NCBI GenBank assembly: GCA_937887565.1
Contig: CALABS010000036.1
Coordinates: 1 to 64,000 of the forward strand
DNA: 64,000 nt
Direction of reading: 5' to 3'
Source: an uncultured Rhodospirillaceae bacterium
GTDB taxonomy: Bacteria > Pseudomonadota > Alphaproteobacteria > Rhodospirillales > Magnetospirillaceae
Positions 33,930 through 41,968 of the stretch are shown here, piece by piece. The position numbers and the translations under genes are program-made. The notes beneath the pieces are model-generated. The model did not search any database, was not told the DNA's origin, and saw only the letters and a list, made by a program, of their open reading frames with translations. The first letter of the stretch is position 1. Each line of letters opens with the position of its first letter.

Positions 33930-34781
33930 ATGGCCGACTACACCATCGAAATTGACCGCGAATTCGGGTTCCTGCGCGTCTCGCCGCCCCCACCGCTTCC
34001 TCGGTCGCGCTCCGGCTCGGCGGCCTTCGACGTACCGCCGTCCCACATCCTGGACCATCTCGAGGCCGCGACCGGGCACTTGGCCGGCAAGACGGTGCTG
34101 GACCTTGGCTGCCGCGACGGCGGGTTCCTCGCCGCGTGCCGCGACCGGGACATGGACGGTACGGGATGGGAGGACGTCCCTGACTGGGCGAGCGCGGCCA
34201 CCGCGCGGGGCCTCACGGTCCTTGGGGACGATCTGTCCACCGTGCTCGGCGGCGGGACAGGCCGGCGTCACGACGTGGTCTCCCTGTTCAACCTGCTGCC
34301 GTTCGTCGAGGACCCCTCACGGGTTCTCCATGCCGTGCGCCAGACCCTGCTCGCCGACGGCGGAACACTGGTGGTCGGCGTCCCCAACACCTTCACCCCA
34401 TTGCAACTCGCGGCCCGCGCCGAGATTGCCGCCGGAGAATGGTGGGTCGACGCGACCGCGGTGCGCAACTGTTTCACCAGCCAGAGCCTGACCGACCTGT
34501 TGGAGGGATGCGCTTTCGCGGTGGACGACCTCTTCGGTGACCTGCCCCGCGAGGTGTTCCTGCTGGGCGGCGCGGCTGCGGATGCCCCCTTGGAAGACGC
34601 TCTGGCGCGCAAGAGACGGTTCAGCGAGGCGAGCCGTCGCCACGATGCCGGCCCGGCGTTGCGGCAACTGGAAGCCGCTCTCGGCCGGCTGGGGCTGGGG
34701 GAGAACCTCGTGGCCATCGCCCGCCCCGACGCCTTTTCCAAACCCTGCCGGGCCACCGTCCTGAAGAAAATGGGGGAGTGA
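33930..34781 (+). CDS. Class I SAM-dependent methyltransferase
   Basis: A 283-residue protein with LDLGCRDGGFLAACRD as motif I, DVVSLFNLLPFVEDPSRVL and LLADGGTLVVGVPNT. The N-terminal 45 residues contain a proline run. The ATG has CACGGAGC upstream and comes 20 nt after the WbqC stop. It directly precedes a radical SAM gene, so both may act on the same substrate. No further specificity can be read. Confidence 0.82.
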   Translation: MADYTIEIDREFGFLRVSPPPPLPRSRSGSAAFDVPPSHILDHLEAATGHLAGKTVLDLGCRDGGFLAACRDRDMDGTGWEDVPDWASAATARGLTVLGDDLSTVLGGGTGRRHDVVSLFNLLPFVEDPSRVLHAVRQTLLADGGTLVVGVPNTFTPLQLAARAEIAAGEWWVDATAVRNCFTSQSLTDLLEGCAFAVDDLFGDLPREVFLLGGAAADAPLEDALARKRRFSEASRRHDAGPALRQLEAALGRLGLGENLVAIARPDAFSKPCRATVLKKMGE

Positions 34782-34782
34782 C

Positions 34783-35910
34783 ATGGAATTCGTCGATGTC
34801 GGCCTGCTGGCCGGAGAGCGTTCCCGCCGCGCGACGGTCGCCCCCTTCGCCGAATTGCGCAAGCTTCCCCGCGTGGAAATCACCGACCAGCTGAAGCTGA
34901 TAGAGGAACCCGCGAACATCCAGCGCCTTCAAACGCTGGTAGCGGCCGGCCATGCACTAGTTCCGGTGACCCGCCGGGCACCGACCGACCACCTGATGCA
35001 CCGGAAGGACTTTCCCCGGCGCTTCCTGTTCGAGATGACCAGCGAATGCAACGTGCTGTGCCGGATGTGTCCCCGCAACCACCTGTTGCGGCCAACCAAG
35101 CACATCGACACCGAGCTGTATCTCAAGGGCGTCAGCGAAATCAATTCGCATGGGGTCGACGGGCTGTGGCTCTATTATCTGGGCGAATCGCTCATGCATC
35201 CGGACTTCCGCAAGATCGTGCGGTTCCTAGAGGGCATGACCGACATCCGCACCCTGTGGTTCAGCACCAACGGCCATTTGATGAACGAGTCAAACATCAA
35301 ATTCATCCTGGATTCGCGCATCACTTTCCTGAACTACAGCCTCAACGCTACCACGGCCGAAACCTACAAGTTCGTCGATCCCAAGGGCGATTTCGCCATC
35401 GTGCTCGACAACTATCGCCGCCTCGCCGGCCACAAGCGCGCCCGCCGGGGCACGCCACCGTTCCTGCGCTTGCAGATGGTCGAGCAGGAAAATACCGTCC
35501 ACGAAATCCAGGAATTCCTGGAGCGGTTCTACCATGAGGTCGACATTATCAGCGTGAATATGCTGGAATACGCCAACCTGCCCATGAACCAGTTCGGCAA
35601 GACCCAGGACCGCCCCCGCGAAATGCCCGGATATTGCTCGCGCTTGCGCGACAACCGCGCCATCATCACGGCCGACGGCGCGATGACGCTCTGCGATTTC
35701 GCCTACAACACCGACGAACGATTCGTGGGCGAGCATTTCCTGGGCAACATCCGCGACCAATCCATTTATGACATCTGGAACGGCGAGCGCCGGCGTAAGC
35801 TACTGGAGCTTGAATCCGCCTGCCGCCTCAAGGAAGTCGACCTGTGCCGCGGCTGTACCGATTTCGACATCAGCCGCCCCACCGTCACCGGCGGCGCCAA
35901 GGCGCCGTAG
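34783..35910 (+). CDS. Radical SAM protein with SPASM-like C-terminus
   Basis: A 375-residue enzyme. The radical SAM cluster is Cys89-x3-Cys93-x2-Cys96 in SECNVLCRMCPRN. The core shows LWLYYLGESLMHPDF and LWFSTNGHLMN. The C-terminal cysteines (GYCSRLR, MTLCDFAYN, CRLKEVDLCRGCTDF) and GNIRDQSIYDIWNGERR match the SPASM/Twitch layout that binds extra iron-sulfur clusters. Such enzymes modify peptides, nucleosides or sugars; a dehydrogenation or epimerisation of a sugar or alcohol is conceivable. No precursor peptide gene is visible nearby. Confidence 0.87.
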   Translation: MEFVDVGLLAGERSRRATVAPFAELRKLPRVEITDQLKLIEEPANIQRLQTLVAAGHALVPVTRRAPTDHLMHRKDFPRRFLFEMTSECNVLCRMCPRNHLLRPTKHIDTELYLKGVSEINSHGVDGLWLYYLGESLMHPDFRKIVRFLEGMTDIRTLWFSTNGHLMNESNIKFILDSRITFLNYSLNATTAETYKFVDPKGDFAIVLDNYRRLAGHKRARRGTPPFLRLQMVEQENTVHEIQEFLERFYHEVDIISVNMLEYANLPMNQFGKTQDRPREMPGYCSRLRDNRAIITADGAMTLCDFAYNTDERFVGEHFLGNIRDQSIYDIWNGERRRKLLELESACRLKEVDLCRGCTDFDISRPTVTGGAKAP

Positions 35911-35927
35911 ACCAAGGAGCTTCCTCC

Positions 35928-36758
35928 GTGTTCCGCCAGGTATCCGACAAAGAATACGATCAGCATCTGCGCAATCTGAATGCCTACGGCTATACGCGAG
36001 TCGAGGCTTTCATGCCGCCGGAGACGGTGGCCATGCTGCTTGACAGGAGCTGGGCCTGCCACGCCGCGACCAAGGACTTCGAATACGCCGGCCGGCCGGC
36101 CCGCGACGCGAGGGACCTGCGCGTCTACAACCTGCAGAACAAGGACTTCATCTACGTCGAGATCCTGGGTGAAGCCTTCATCCGCCGGGTCCTGATGAAT
36201 CAGCTGAACGACCCCTACTATCGTTGGCTGCCGGCCGACGTCCCAAACTACATCCTGCAGAACTTCAATGCCCGGTCGAGCGGCGAGGCGCTCGAACTGC
36301 ACATCGATTCGCGGGTGCCGATCATACGGGACAAGCCGGTTTCGATGCAGGTGATCTACGTGCTCGAGGACATGGACGAGACCAATGGCTGCTCGGTCGT
36401 GGTGCCCGGCACGCACAAATCGGGCGCCTACACCGATCGCGAGCTTGAGAACGTCCTTCCGGTCCACGCCAAGGCCGGCGACCTGGTGATCTGGGATTCC
36501 CGCCTGTGGCACGGCACCCAGCGCAACAACGGCGAAAAGAGCCGGTGGGCGCTGATCGCGTCGTTCTGCATGTGGTGGATGAAGCAGGACGTGAACATGA
36601 TTCGCACGCTGCCCGAGGAGTATTATTCCCGGATGACCCCCGAGCAGAAGCAGTTGATCGGCTACTTGTCGATCCCGCCTGATTCGGAACTCGAACGCAT
36701 CAACGTCAAGTGCGGGTACGATTTCCTCAAGCCCCGGGTGGCCGACTACTTCAAGTGA
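35928..36758 (+). CDS. Second phytanoyl-CoA dioxygenase-family (PhyH) protein
   Basis: A 276-residue Fe(II)/2-oxoglutarate dioxygenase distinct from the one 5 kb upstream. Iron ligands are His125-x-Asp127 in LELHIDSRV and His195 in SRLWHGTQRNN; TNGCSVVVPGTHKSG is the usual block between them. The GTG start has AAGGAG 8 nt upstream; there is no closer ATG. It follows the radical SAM gene by 17 nt. Two dioxygenases within one glycan module suggest successive hydroxylations or two acceptors. Confidence 0.88.
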   Translation: MFRQVSDKEYDQHLRNLNAYGYTRVEAFMPPETVAMLLDRSWACHAATKDFEYAGRPARDARDLRVYNLQNKDFIYVEILGEAFIRRVLMNQLNDPYYRWLPADVPNYILQNFNARSSGEALELHIDSRVPIIRDKPVSMQVIYVLEDMDETNGCSVVVPGTHKSGAYTDRELENVLPVHAKAGDLVIWDSRLWHGTQRNNGEKSRWALIASFCMWWMKQDVNMIRTLPEEYYSRMTPEQKQLIGYLSIPPDSELERINVKCGYDFLKPRVADYFK

Positions 36759-36794
36759 ACAGGGTGCGCCGGAATGCTCGCAGCGACCGGCAAC

Positions 36795-36814
36795 AACCTC
36801 GAGCGAGGTTTTTT
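36795..36814 (+). terminator. Intrinsic-terminator-like hairpin overlapping the ribosome-binding site
   Basis: AACCTC-GAGC-GAGGTT forms a 6-bp stem with a GAGC loop, and its end merges into a run of six T. It ends 2 nt before the ATG of the B12 radical SAM gene. The only Shine-Dalgarno candidate, GAGG, lies in the 3' arm, so folding would both weaken transcription and hide the ribosome site. It could act as a regulatory switch. Confidence 0.5.
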
Positions 36815-36816
36815 GA

Positions 36817-38475
36817 ATGCACAAGAAGATACTATTGGTGCGGGTGCCAGAGATCCAACAGGTCACCGACGACACTGATTACCGCAGTATCTCCGTGACG
36901 AAATTGATGGTGCCGCTGGGGCTGCCCTACCTGGCGGCGGTCATCCGCGACTCCGGCCGCCATGACGTCCAGTTGCTTGATCTCTACGCCCTTGATCACG
37001 AATTCTACGTCCACCATTCCCACCGCCGAAGTCAGATCGTCGAAAAGGCGGCCAAGCGGCTGCTCGATGTCGTGGATGACTACCGGCCGGATATCGTCGG
37101 CTTCTCGGCGCTGTTCACCTTCCAGCACGACCTGGTCCAAAAGCTCGCCGCCATCGTGCGCGGCCATGCGCCGTCGACCCGAATCTACGTGGGCGGTTAC
37201 GCCACCGTGGCGCCCGAACTGGTGCTCAGGGACATCCCCGAAGCCGACGCGGTGTTCCTGGGCGAATCCGAGGACAAGATCCTGCGCGTTCTCGATTCGG
37301 AAACCACCTCGCGACCGCTCGAGGGCATCAACGGCATCGCCTACCGCCGTGATGGCCAGGTGGTCGTCATGCCGCGCGAGTTCGGCATCCGCAACATCGA
37401 CGACATTCCCTGGCCAGCCTTCGACATGCTGCCGTTGGAAACCTACCGCGCCATCCAGGGGCGCGGCGAGTTCCCGTTCCTGACGTCGCGCTCCTGCCCC
37501 TTCTCATGCTCCTATTGTTCGTCCCAGTTGTATGGCGGGCGGGTGTGGCGGCGAAAGAGCCCCGAGCGCCTGCTCGACGAGGTCGGCATGATGATCGACG
37601 GCTACGGCATGGATTTCATGTGGGTGGTCGATGAGATATTCAACGTCAACAAGGCCCATGCCAAAGGCTTCCTGCGCGGCATGCTGGATCGCGGCTACAA
37701 CGTCCAATGGTGGGACAACAACGCATTCAATTCGGATGCCATGGACAAGGAACTCGTCGACCTGTGCAAGGCCACGAACAACGTCGGCATCGTGATCTCC
37801 ATCGAATCCGGCTCGCAAAGAGTCTTGCGGGAAATCATGAATAAACGGGTCAACCTTGATCACGCGCGTGAGATGATCAATTACACCACTTCGGTCGGCA
37901 TTCCGGTTACTGTTAATTTTGTCATTGGCAGTCCAGGAGAGACGAAGAGGGAGATCGAGGAAACGATTGAATTCGCCTCGACGCTCACTGCGGACAGCTT
38001 TGTCTTCAGCTTGGCCACTCCGTTCCCTGGCACGAAATACTACGATATTGCCAAGGCCAACGGAATGCTGGTGAATGGTGAAGAGTACATTCTGAACATG
38101 AAGTACATGGAAGTCTCGATGCATACGGGCGATTTTAGCTCGGAATGGCTGAAGGACACCCAATACGACGCGAACATCCGACTCAATTTTTTCGGCTCGC
38201 GGCTGTTCAAGGACGATCGCAAGGATTTGGAAAGAGCCCGCGCGAAGTTCGCCAACGTATACCGCCTGCACACCTTCCACGCGGTGGCCCGCTTGCTTGA
38301 AGGATATGCCGAGGAGCAACTCGGCAACCTCGATGGACGCGACACGGTCTACGCCACTCTTGGCGACTTGCTGTCCGATGCGAAGATACGGGACGCCTAT
38401 GGTCGCTATTTCGACTGGGACCACCCGGCGCCAAACAGCTACAGGGCGTGGCTCCAGGCCCGGACCGTCCACTGA
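36817..38475 (+). CDS. B12-binding-domain radical SAM protein
   Basis: A 552-residue enzyme. The N-terminal cobalamin-binding-like Rossmann domain covers about residues 1-160 (GLPYLAAVIRDSG, PDIVGFSALFTFQ, VGGYATVAPELVL). The radical SAM cluster is Cys227-x3-Cys231-x2-Cys234 in SCPFSCSYCSS, followed by ESGSQRVLREIMNK and FVIGSPGETKREIEETI. Such enzymes methylate or rearrange unactivated carbons. About 37830-38130 uses AT-rich codons unlike the rest of the window. Expression may be controlled by the hairpin just upstream. Confidence 0.88.
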   Translation: MHKKILLVRVPEIQQVTDDTDYRSISVTKLMVPLGLPYLAAVIRDSGRHDVQLLDLYALDHEFYVHHSHRRSQIVEKAAKRLLDVVDDYRPDIVGFSALFTFQHDLVQKLAAIVRGHAPSTRIYVGGYATVAPELVLRDIPEADAVFLGESEDKILRVLDSETTSRPLEGINGIAYRRDGQVVVMPREFGIRNIDDIPWPAFDMLPLETYRAIQGRGEFPFLTSRSCPFSCSYCSSQLYGGRVWRRKSPERLLDEVGMMIDGYGMDFMWVVDEIFNVNKAHAKGFLRGMLDRGYNVQWWDNNAFNSDAMDKELVDLCKATNNVGIVISIESGSQRVLREIMNKRVNLDHAREMINYTTSVGIPVTVNFVIGSPGETKREIEETIEFASTLTADSFVFSLATPFPGTKYYDIAKANGMLVNGEEYILNMKYMEVSMHTGDFSSEWLKDTQYDANIRLNFFGSRLFKDDRKDLERARAKFANVYRLHTFHAVARLLEGYAEEQLGNLDGRDTVYATLGDLLSDAKIRDAYGRYFDWDHPAPNSYRAWLQARTVH

Positions 38476-38521
38476 ATCCGCCTCCAAGACTTTCAAAGTT
38501 CAGGCAAAGGACCAAGAAGCC

Positions 38522-39505
38522 ATGACCAACCGCGAGGGACGCAAGGTCTTCATGAACGGCGCTCTGGTGCCGGAATCCGAAGCGAAGCTCTCGATCTACG
38601 ATTCGGCGCTGATGTTCGGCGACATGGTGTTCGAGATGACCCGGTCGTTCAACAAGGCACAGTTCAAACTACGCGAGCATCTGGAACGCCTGTATGCCTC
38701 GGCCAAGTACGTGGCCATCGATATCCCCATGACCATTGACGAGATGGAACAGGCCTGCGAGGCGGTGATCGCCGCCAATGACCCGCTGTTCGCACCCGAT
38801 GACGAGCACCGCCTTATGATCAACGTCACGCGGGGCCTGCTGTCCATTTATGGCGGCCGCGTGGATGCCCCCACCGGCGCCAACATCATCATCGCCGACT
38901 TCCCGCTGCGCTGGACGGTATCGGGCATGGCGCCGCTGTTCGACGTCGGCATCAACGCCGTCGTCCCGTCGCAGCGGACCATCCCCGCCCAGTTGCTGGA
39001 ACCGAAGGTCAAGAACCGGTCGCGCCTCCACTACATGATGGCGAATGTCGAGGTGTCACGCATGAAAGGGCAGAACAACTGGGCCCTGCTGCTGGACCCG
39101 GAGGGGTTCGTGGCCGAGGGCACCGGGTCCAACTTCTTCATCGTCCGCGGCGGCCGCCTCCTGACCCCCGAACCGCGCAACATCCTGCGCGGCATCAGCC
39201 GCGACTACACCATCGAATTGGCCCGCGATCTTGGCGTTCCGATTGAGGAACGCAATATCGAGCCCTATGACGTCATGACAGCCGACGAGGCATTCATGAC
39301 CGCCACCCCCTTTTGCATCCTTCCGGTCACCTCTTTCCAGGGCACCCCCCTGGGCGACGGTGGCATGGGCAAGGTGACGCGGGCGCTGCTCGACCGCTGG
39401 AGCGCCAATGTGGGAGTGGACATCGTGGGCCAGATCCAGTCCTGGGCCGGCACTGCCGAAGCTGGCGCGGGCGCCAGCCCCTACCAGTTCGCCCGCAACA
39501 AATGA
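38522..39505 (+). CDS. Class IV PLP aminotransferase (BCAT/D-amino-acid transaminase type)
   Basis: A 327-residue enzyme. It opens KVFMNGALVPESEAKLSIYD and has the conserved SALMFGDMVFEM. The likely PLP lysine is Lys164 in KNRSRLHYMMANVEV, and FVAEGTGSNFFIV and ADEAFMTATPFCILPV complete the family pattern. Class IV enzymes transaminate amino acids, not sugar rings. Its place among sugar genes suggests it makes an amino or keto acid used to decorate the glycan, or works on an open-chain sugar acid. The product is unknown. Confidence 0.88.
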   Translation: MTNREGRKVFMNGALVPESEAKLSIYDSALMFGDMVFEMTRSFNKAQFKLREHLERLYASAKYVAIDIPMTIDEMEQACEAVIAANDPLFAPDDEHRLMINVTRGLLSIYGGRVDAPTGANIIIADFPLRWTVSGMAPLFDVGINAVVPSQRTIPAQLLEPKVKNRSRLHYMMANVEVSRMKGQNNWALLLDPEGFVAEGTGSNFFIVRGGRLLTPEPRNILRGISRDYTIELARDLGVPIEERNIEPYDVMTADEAFMTATPFCILPVTSFQGTPLGDGGMGKVTRALLDRWSANVGVDIVGQIQSWAGTAEAGAGASPYQFARNK

Positions 39506-40335
39506 GCGGGCGCGTCGGCTTCATGCAGGGGCGCCTGTCGCCCTTGGTCAACGGGCGCATCCAGGCGTTCCCGTGGGACCACTGGCGGGAGGAATTTCCC
39601 ATCGCCCACGAGCTCGGCTTTCCGCTGATCGAGTGGACGCTGGACCAGGATCGCCTGCGCGAAAATCCGTTGCTCGCCGACCCCGCCGGGGTCGCCAGCC
39701 TCGCCGCCGCCCACGGCCTGCGGGTGGCCTCGATCACCGGCGATTGCTTCATGCAGGCCCCGTTCTACAAGGAGACCGGCGCCGCACGGGACGCGCTGCT
39801 CGACGACATGGCCGCGATCCTCGACGCCGCCGCCGCCGCCGCCGCCCGCTTCGTCGTGGTGCCGCTGGTCGACAACGGACGGCTGGAGAATGCCGCCCAA
39901 CGGCAGGCGCTGCTGGACGGATTGCTGCCCCTGGCCGACGGCCTGGCGGCGCGCGGCCTGTGCATCGCCTTCGAATCCGATTTCGCCCCTGCCGATCTTG
40001 CGGGCTTGATGCACCACCTGCCGGCCCCGGCCTTCGGCGTCAACTACGACATCGGCAACAGCGCCGCCCTGGGTTTCGATCCGGCGGAGGAAATGGCCGC
40101 CTACGCGACCCGGATCGTCAACGTCCACGTCAAGGACCGGGTGCTGGGCGGCACCACGGTTCCGCTCGGCACCGGCGCCGCCGACCTGCCGCGCGTGTTC
40201 GCGCTGTTGCGCGAGGCGGGCTATGGCGGCGACTTCATCCTTCAGACCTCCCGCGCCACTGATGGCGACCATGCCGGCGCCCTGGCGCGCTATCGCGACA
40301 TGACCGCCGCTTGGTGGGCGGCGACGGCGGAGTAG
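39502..40335 (+). CDS. TIM-barrel sugar-phosphate isomerase/epimerase
   Basis: A 277-residue xylose-isomerase-like TIM barrel. It has RVGFMQGRLSPLVNGRIQAF at the N-terminus, FPLIEWTLDQ, GLCIAFESDFAP, GVNYDIGNSAALGFDP and NVHVKDRVLGG, with the metal-binding Glu, Asp and His positions of the family. A run of seven GCC codons (39826-39846) encodes polyalanine in a surface helix. It shares an ATGA overlap with the aminotransferase and precedes two SDR genes, so it probably acts on the same sugar-like intermediate. Confidence 0.85.
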   Translation: MSGRVGFMQGRLSPLVNGRIQAFPWDHWREEFPIAHELGFPLIEWTLDQDRLRENPLLADPAGVASLAAAHGLRVASITGDCFMQAPFYKETGAARDALLDDMAAILDAAAAAAARFVVVPLVDNGRLENAAQRQALLDGLLPLADGLAARGLCIAFESDFAPADLAGLMHHLPAPAFGVNYDIGNSAALGFDPAEEMAAYATRIVNVHVKDRVLGGTTVPLGTGAADLPRVFALLREAGYGGDFILQTSRATDGDHAGALARYRDMTAAWWAATAE

Positions 40336-40338
40336 CCC

Positions 40339-41094
40339 GTGGACAGCGGCCTGACCGGCAAGGTGGCCCTGATCAGCGGCTCGACCCGCGGACTGGGCGC
40401 GGCCATCGCCGACACACTGCATGCCGAAGGCTGCCGGATCGCCGTGAACGGCCGGGATGCGCATGCGACCGCGGCCCAGGCCGCTAGGTTGGGCGATTCC
40501 GCCATCGGCCTTCCTGGCGATGTGACCCGGCCGGAGGATTGTCGCGCCCTGGTGGAGAAGACACTGGCCACCTGGGGGCGGCTCGATGCCCTGGTCTGCA
40601 ACGTCGGCAGTGGCCGGTCGGTCCCGCCGGGCGCCGAGACCGCCGAGGAATGGCGGCGGGTCATCGAACTGAACCTCTTCTCGGCCACCACCCTGATCGA
40701 AGCGGCGTTGCCCGCCCTGAAGGGGTCACGAGGCGCCGTCGTGTGCATCTCGTCGATCTGCGGCTCCGCGGCCCTGGGCGCGCCGGTGACCTACTCCGCG
40801 GCCAAGGCGGCGCTCGATGCGACGGTGCGCGGGCTCGCCCGCCCCTTGGGTCGAGACGGCGTGCGGATCAACGCCGTCGCGCCCGGCAACCTGTTGTTCC
40901 CGGGATCGGTCTGGGACCGCAAGCTGGCCGAGGACGCGGGTGCGGTCGAACGGATGCTCGCAAGCGAGGTTTCCCTGGCGCGGCTGGGCCGGCCCGAGGA
41001 GGTCGCCGCTGCCGTGACCTTCCTGCTTTCTCCGCTTGCCTCCTTCATCACCGGCGAGATATTGATCGTCGACGGTGGTCAGCTCAGGTCTTGA
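40339..41094 (+). CDS. Short-chain dehydrogenase/reductase
   Basis: A 251-residue classical SDR. Cofactor motif ALISGSTRGLGAAIA, NAG-equivalent CNVGSG, catalytic Ser in ICISSICGSAA region and YSAAKAALD as the YxxxK. The C-terminal INAVAPGNLLFPG and GEILIVDGGQL are typical of FabG-like enzymes. GTG start, three nt after the upstream stop. It probably interconverts a hydroxyl and a keto group in the sugar pathway shared with the TIM-barrel epimerase. Confidence 0.86.
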   Translation: MDSGLTGKVALISGSTRGLGAAIADTLHAEGCRIAVNGRDAHATAAQAARLGDSAIGLPGDVTRPEDCRALVEKTLATWGRLDALVCNVGSGRSVPPGAETAEEWRRVIELNLFSATTLIEAALPALKGSRGAVVCISSICGSAALGAPVTYSAAKAALDATVRGLARPLGRDGVRINAVAPGNLLFPGSVWDRKLAEDAGAVERMLASEVSLARLGRPEEVAAAVTFLLSPLASFITGEILIVDGGQLRS

Positions 41095-41107
41095 TTAGAA
41101 TATCTTA

Positions 41108-41941
41108 ATGAAAAGCGCAGCTCTTTCCGCCCCCTTCGACTTGTCGGGCCGCACCGCTTTGGTGACCGGCGGTGCCGGCCTGCTGGGCCGCCGGCACGGA
41201 ACGGCGCTGGCGGAATGTGGCGCTTTCGTCGTGCTGGCGGACCTCGATGCCGACCGAGCCCGTGAGGCGGCGGCGGCCATTGGCGCCGCGAACGGCGCCA
41301 TGGGCGTCGCGATGGACGTCAGCGACCCGCGCTCGGTCGAGCAGGTCCGCGCGATGCTGGCGGAGATGGGGCGGCCGGTCGACATCCTCGTCAACAATGC
41401 CGCCATCGACCCCAAGGTCAAGGCCGACATGGGACCCGTGAACTCGTCGCGTCTGGAGGCGTTCGACCTCGAAGATTGGAACCATCAGGTCGCGGTGGGC
41501 CTGACCGGCGCGCTGCTGTGCGCGCGCGCCTTCGGCGCCGACATGGCCCGTCGGGGCGGCGGCGTCATCCTCAACATCGCCTCCGACCTGGCGGTCATCG
41601 CCCCCGACCAGCGCCTGTACCGCAAGCCGGGACTGCCCGAGGACCAGCAGCCGGTCAAGCCGGTCAGCTACTCGGTGATCAAGAGCGGGCTGATCGGCCT
41701 GACCCGCTATCTCGCCACCTACTGGGCAGACAAGGGCGTGCGCTGCAATGCGCTGTCGCCCGGCGGAGTATACAACAACCAGCCCGACGAATTCGTCGCC
41801 CGCCTGTCCAACCTGATTCCGTTGGGGCGAATGGCGCGGGCGGACGAATACCAGTCGGCGGTCCAGTTCCTGTGCTCCGACGCCTCGTCCTACATGACCG
41901 GCCAGAACATCGTTATCGACGGCGGCCGCTCGGTCTTGTAA
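41108..41941 (+). CDS. Short-chain dehydrogenase/reductase, PtmA-like
   Basis: A 277-residue SDR with ALVTGGAGLLGRRHGTALA, VNNAAIDPKVKADMG, NIASDLAVIAPDQRLY and YSVIKSGLIGLTRYLATYWA as the catalytic block. The variant TGGAGLLG motif and the long VIAPDQRLYR insert resemble PtmA of Campylobacter flagellar glycosylation, which also lies next to a NeuA-like gene (PtmB). Here the next gene is NeuA-like too. The likeness is from memory of the family, so treat it as a lead. Confidence 0.85.
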   Translation: MKSAALSAPFDLSGRTALVTGGAGLLGRRHGTALAECGAFVVLADLDADRAREAAAAIGAANGAMGVAMDVSDPRSVEQVRAMLAEMGRPVDILVNNAAIDPKVKADMGPVNSSRLEAFDLEDWNHQVAVGLTGALLCARAFGADMARRGGGVILNIASDLAVIAPDQRLYRKPGLPEDQQPVKPVSYSVIKSGLIGLTRYLATYWADKGVRCNALSPGGVYNNQPDEFVARLSNLIPLGRMARADEYQSAVQFLCSDASSYMTGQNIVIDGGRSVL

Positions 41942-41968
41942 TACGCCGCAAACCAGAGGCCTTCCACC

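Noticed and set aside
34783..35910. RiPP (ribosomal peptide) maturase function for the SPASM radical SAM enzyme
   Set aside because: I found no small precursor-peptide gene or leader-binding domain nearby. Sugar-related genes flank it on both sides.
39826..39846. Seven-unit GCC repeat as a phase-variation tract
   Set aside because: The unit is three bases, so slippage would change only the alanine count and not the frame. It is common in GC-rich alpha-helices.
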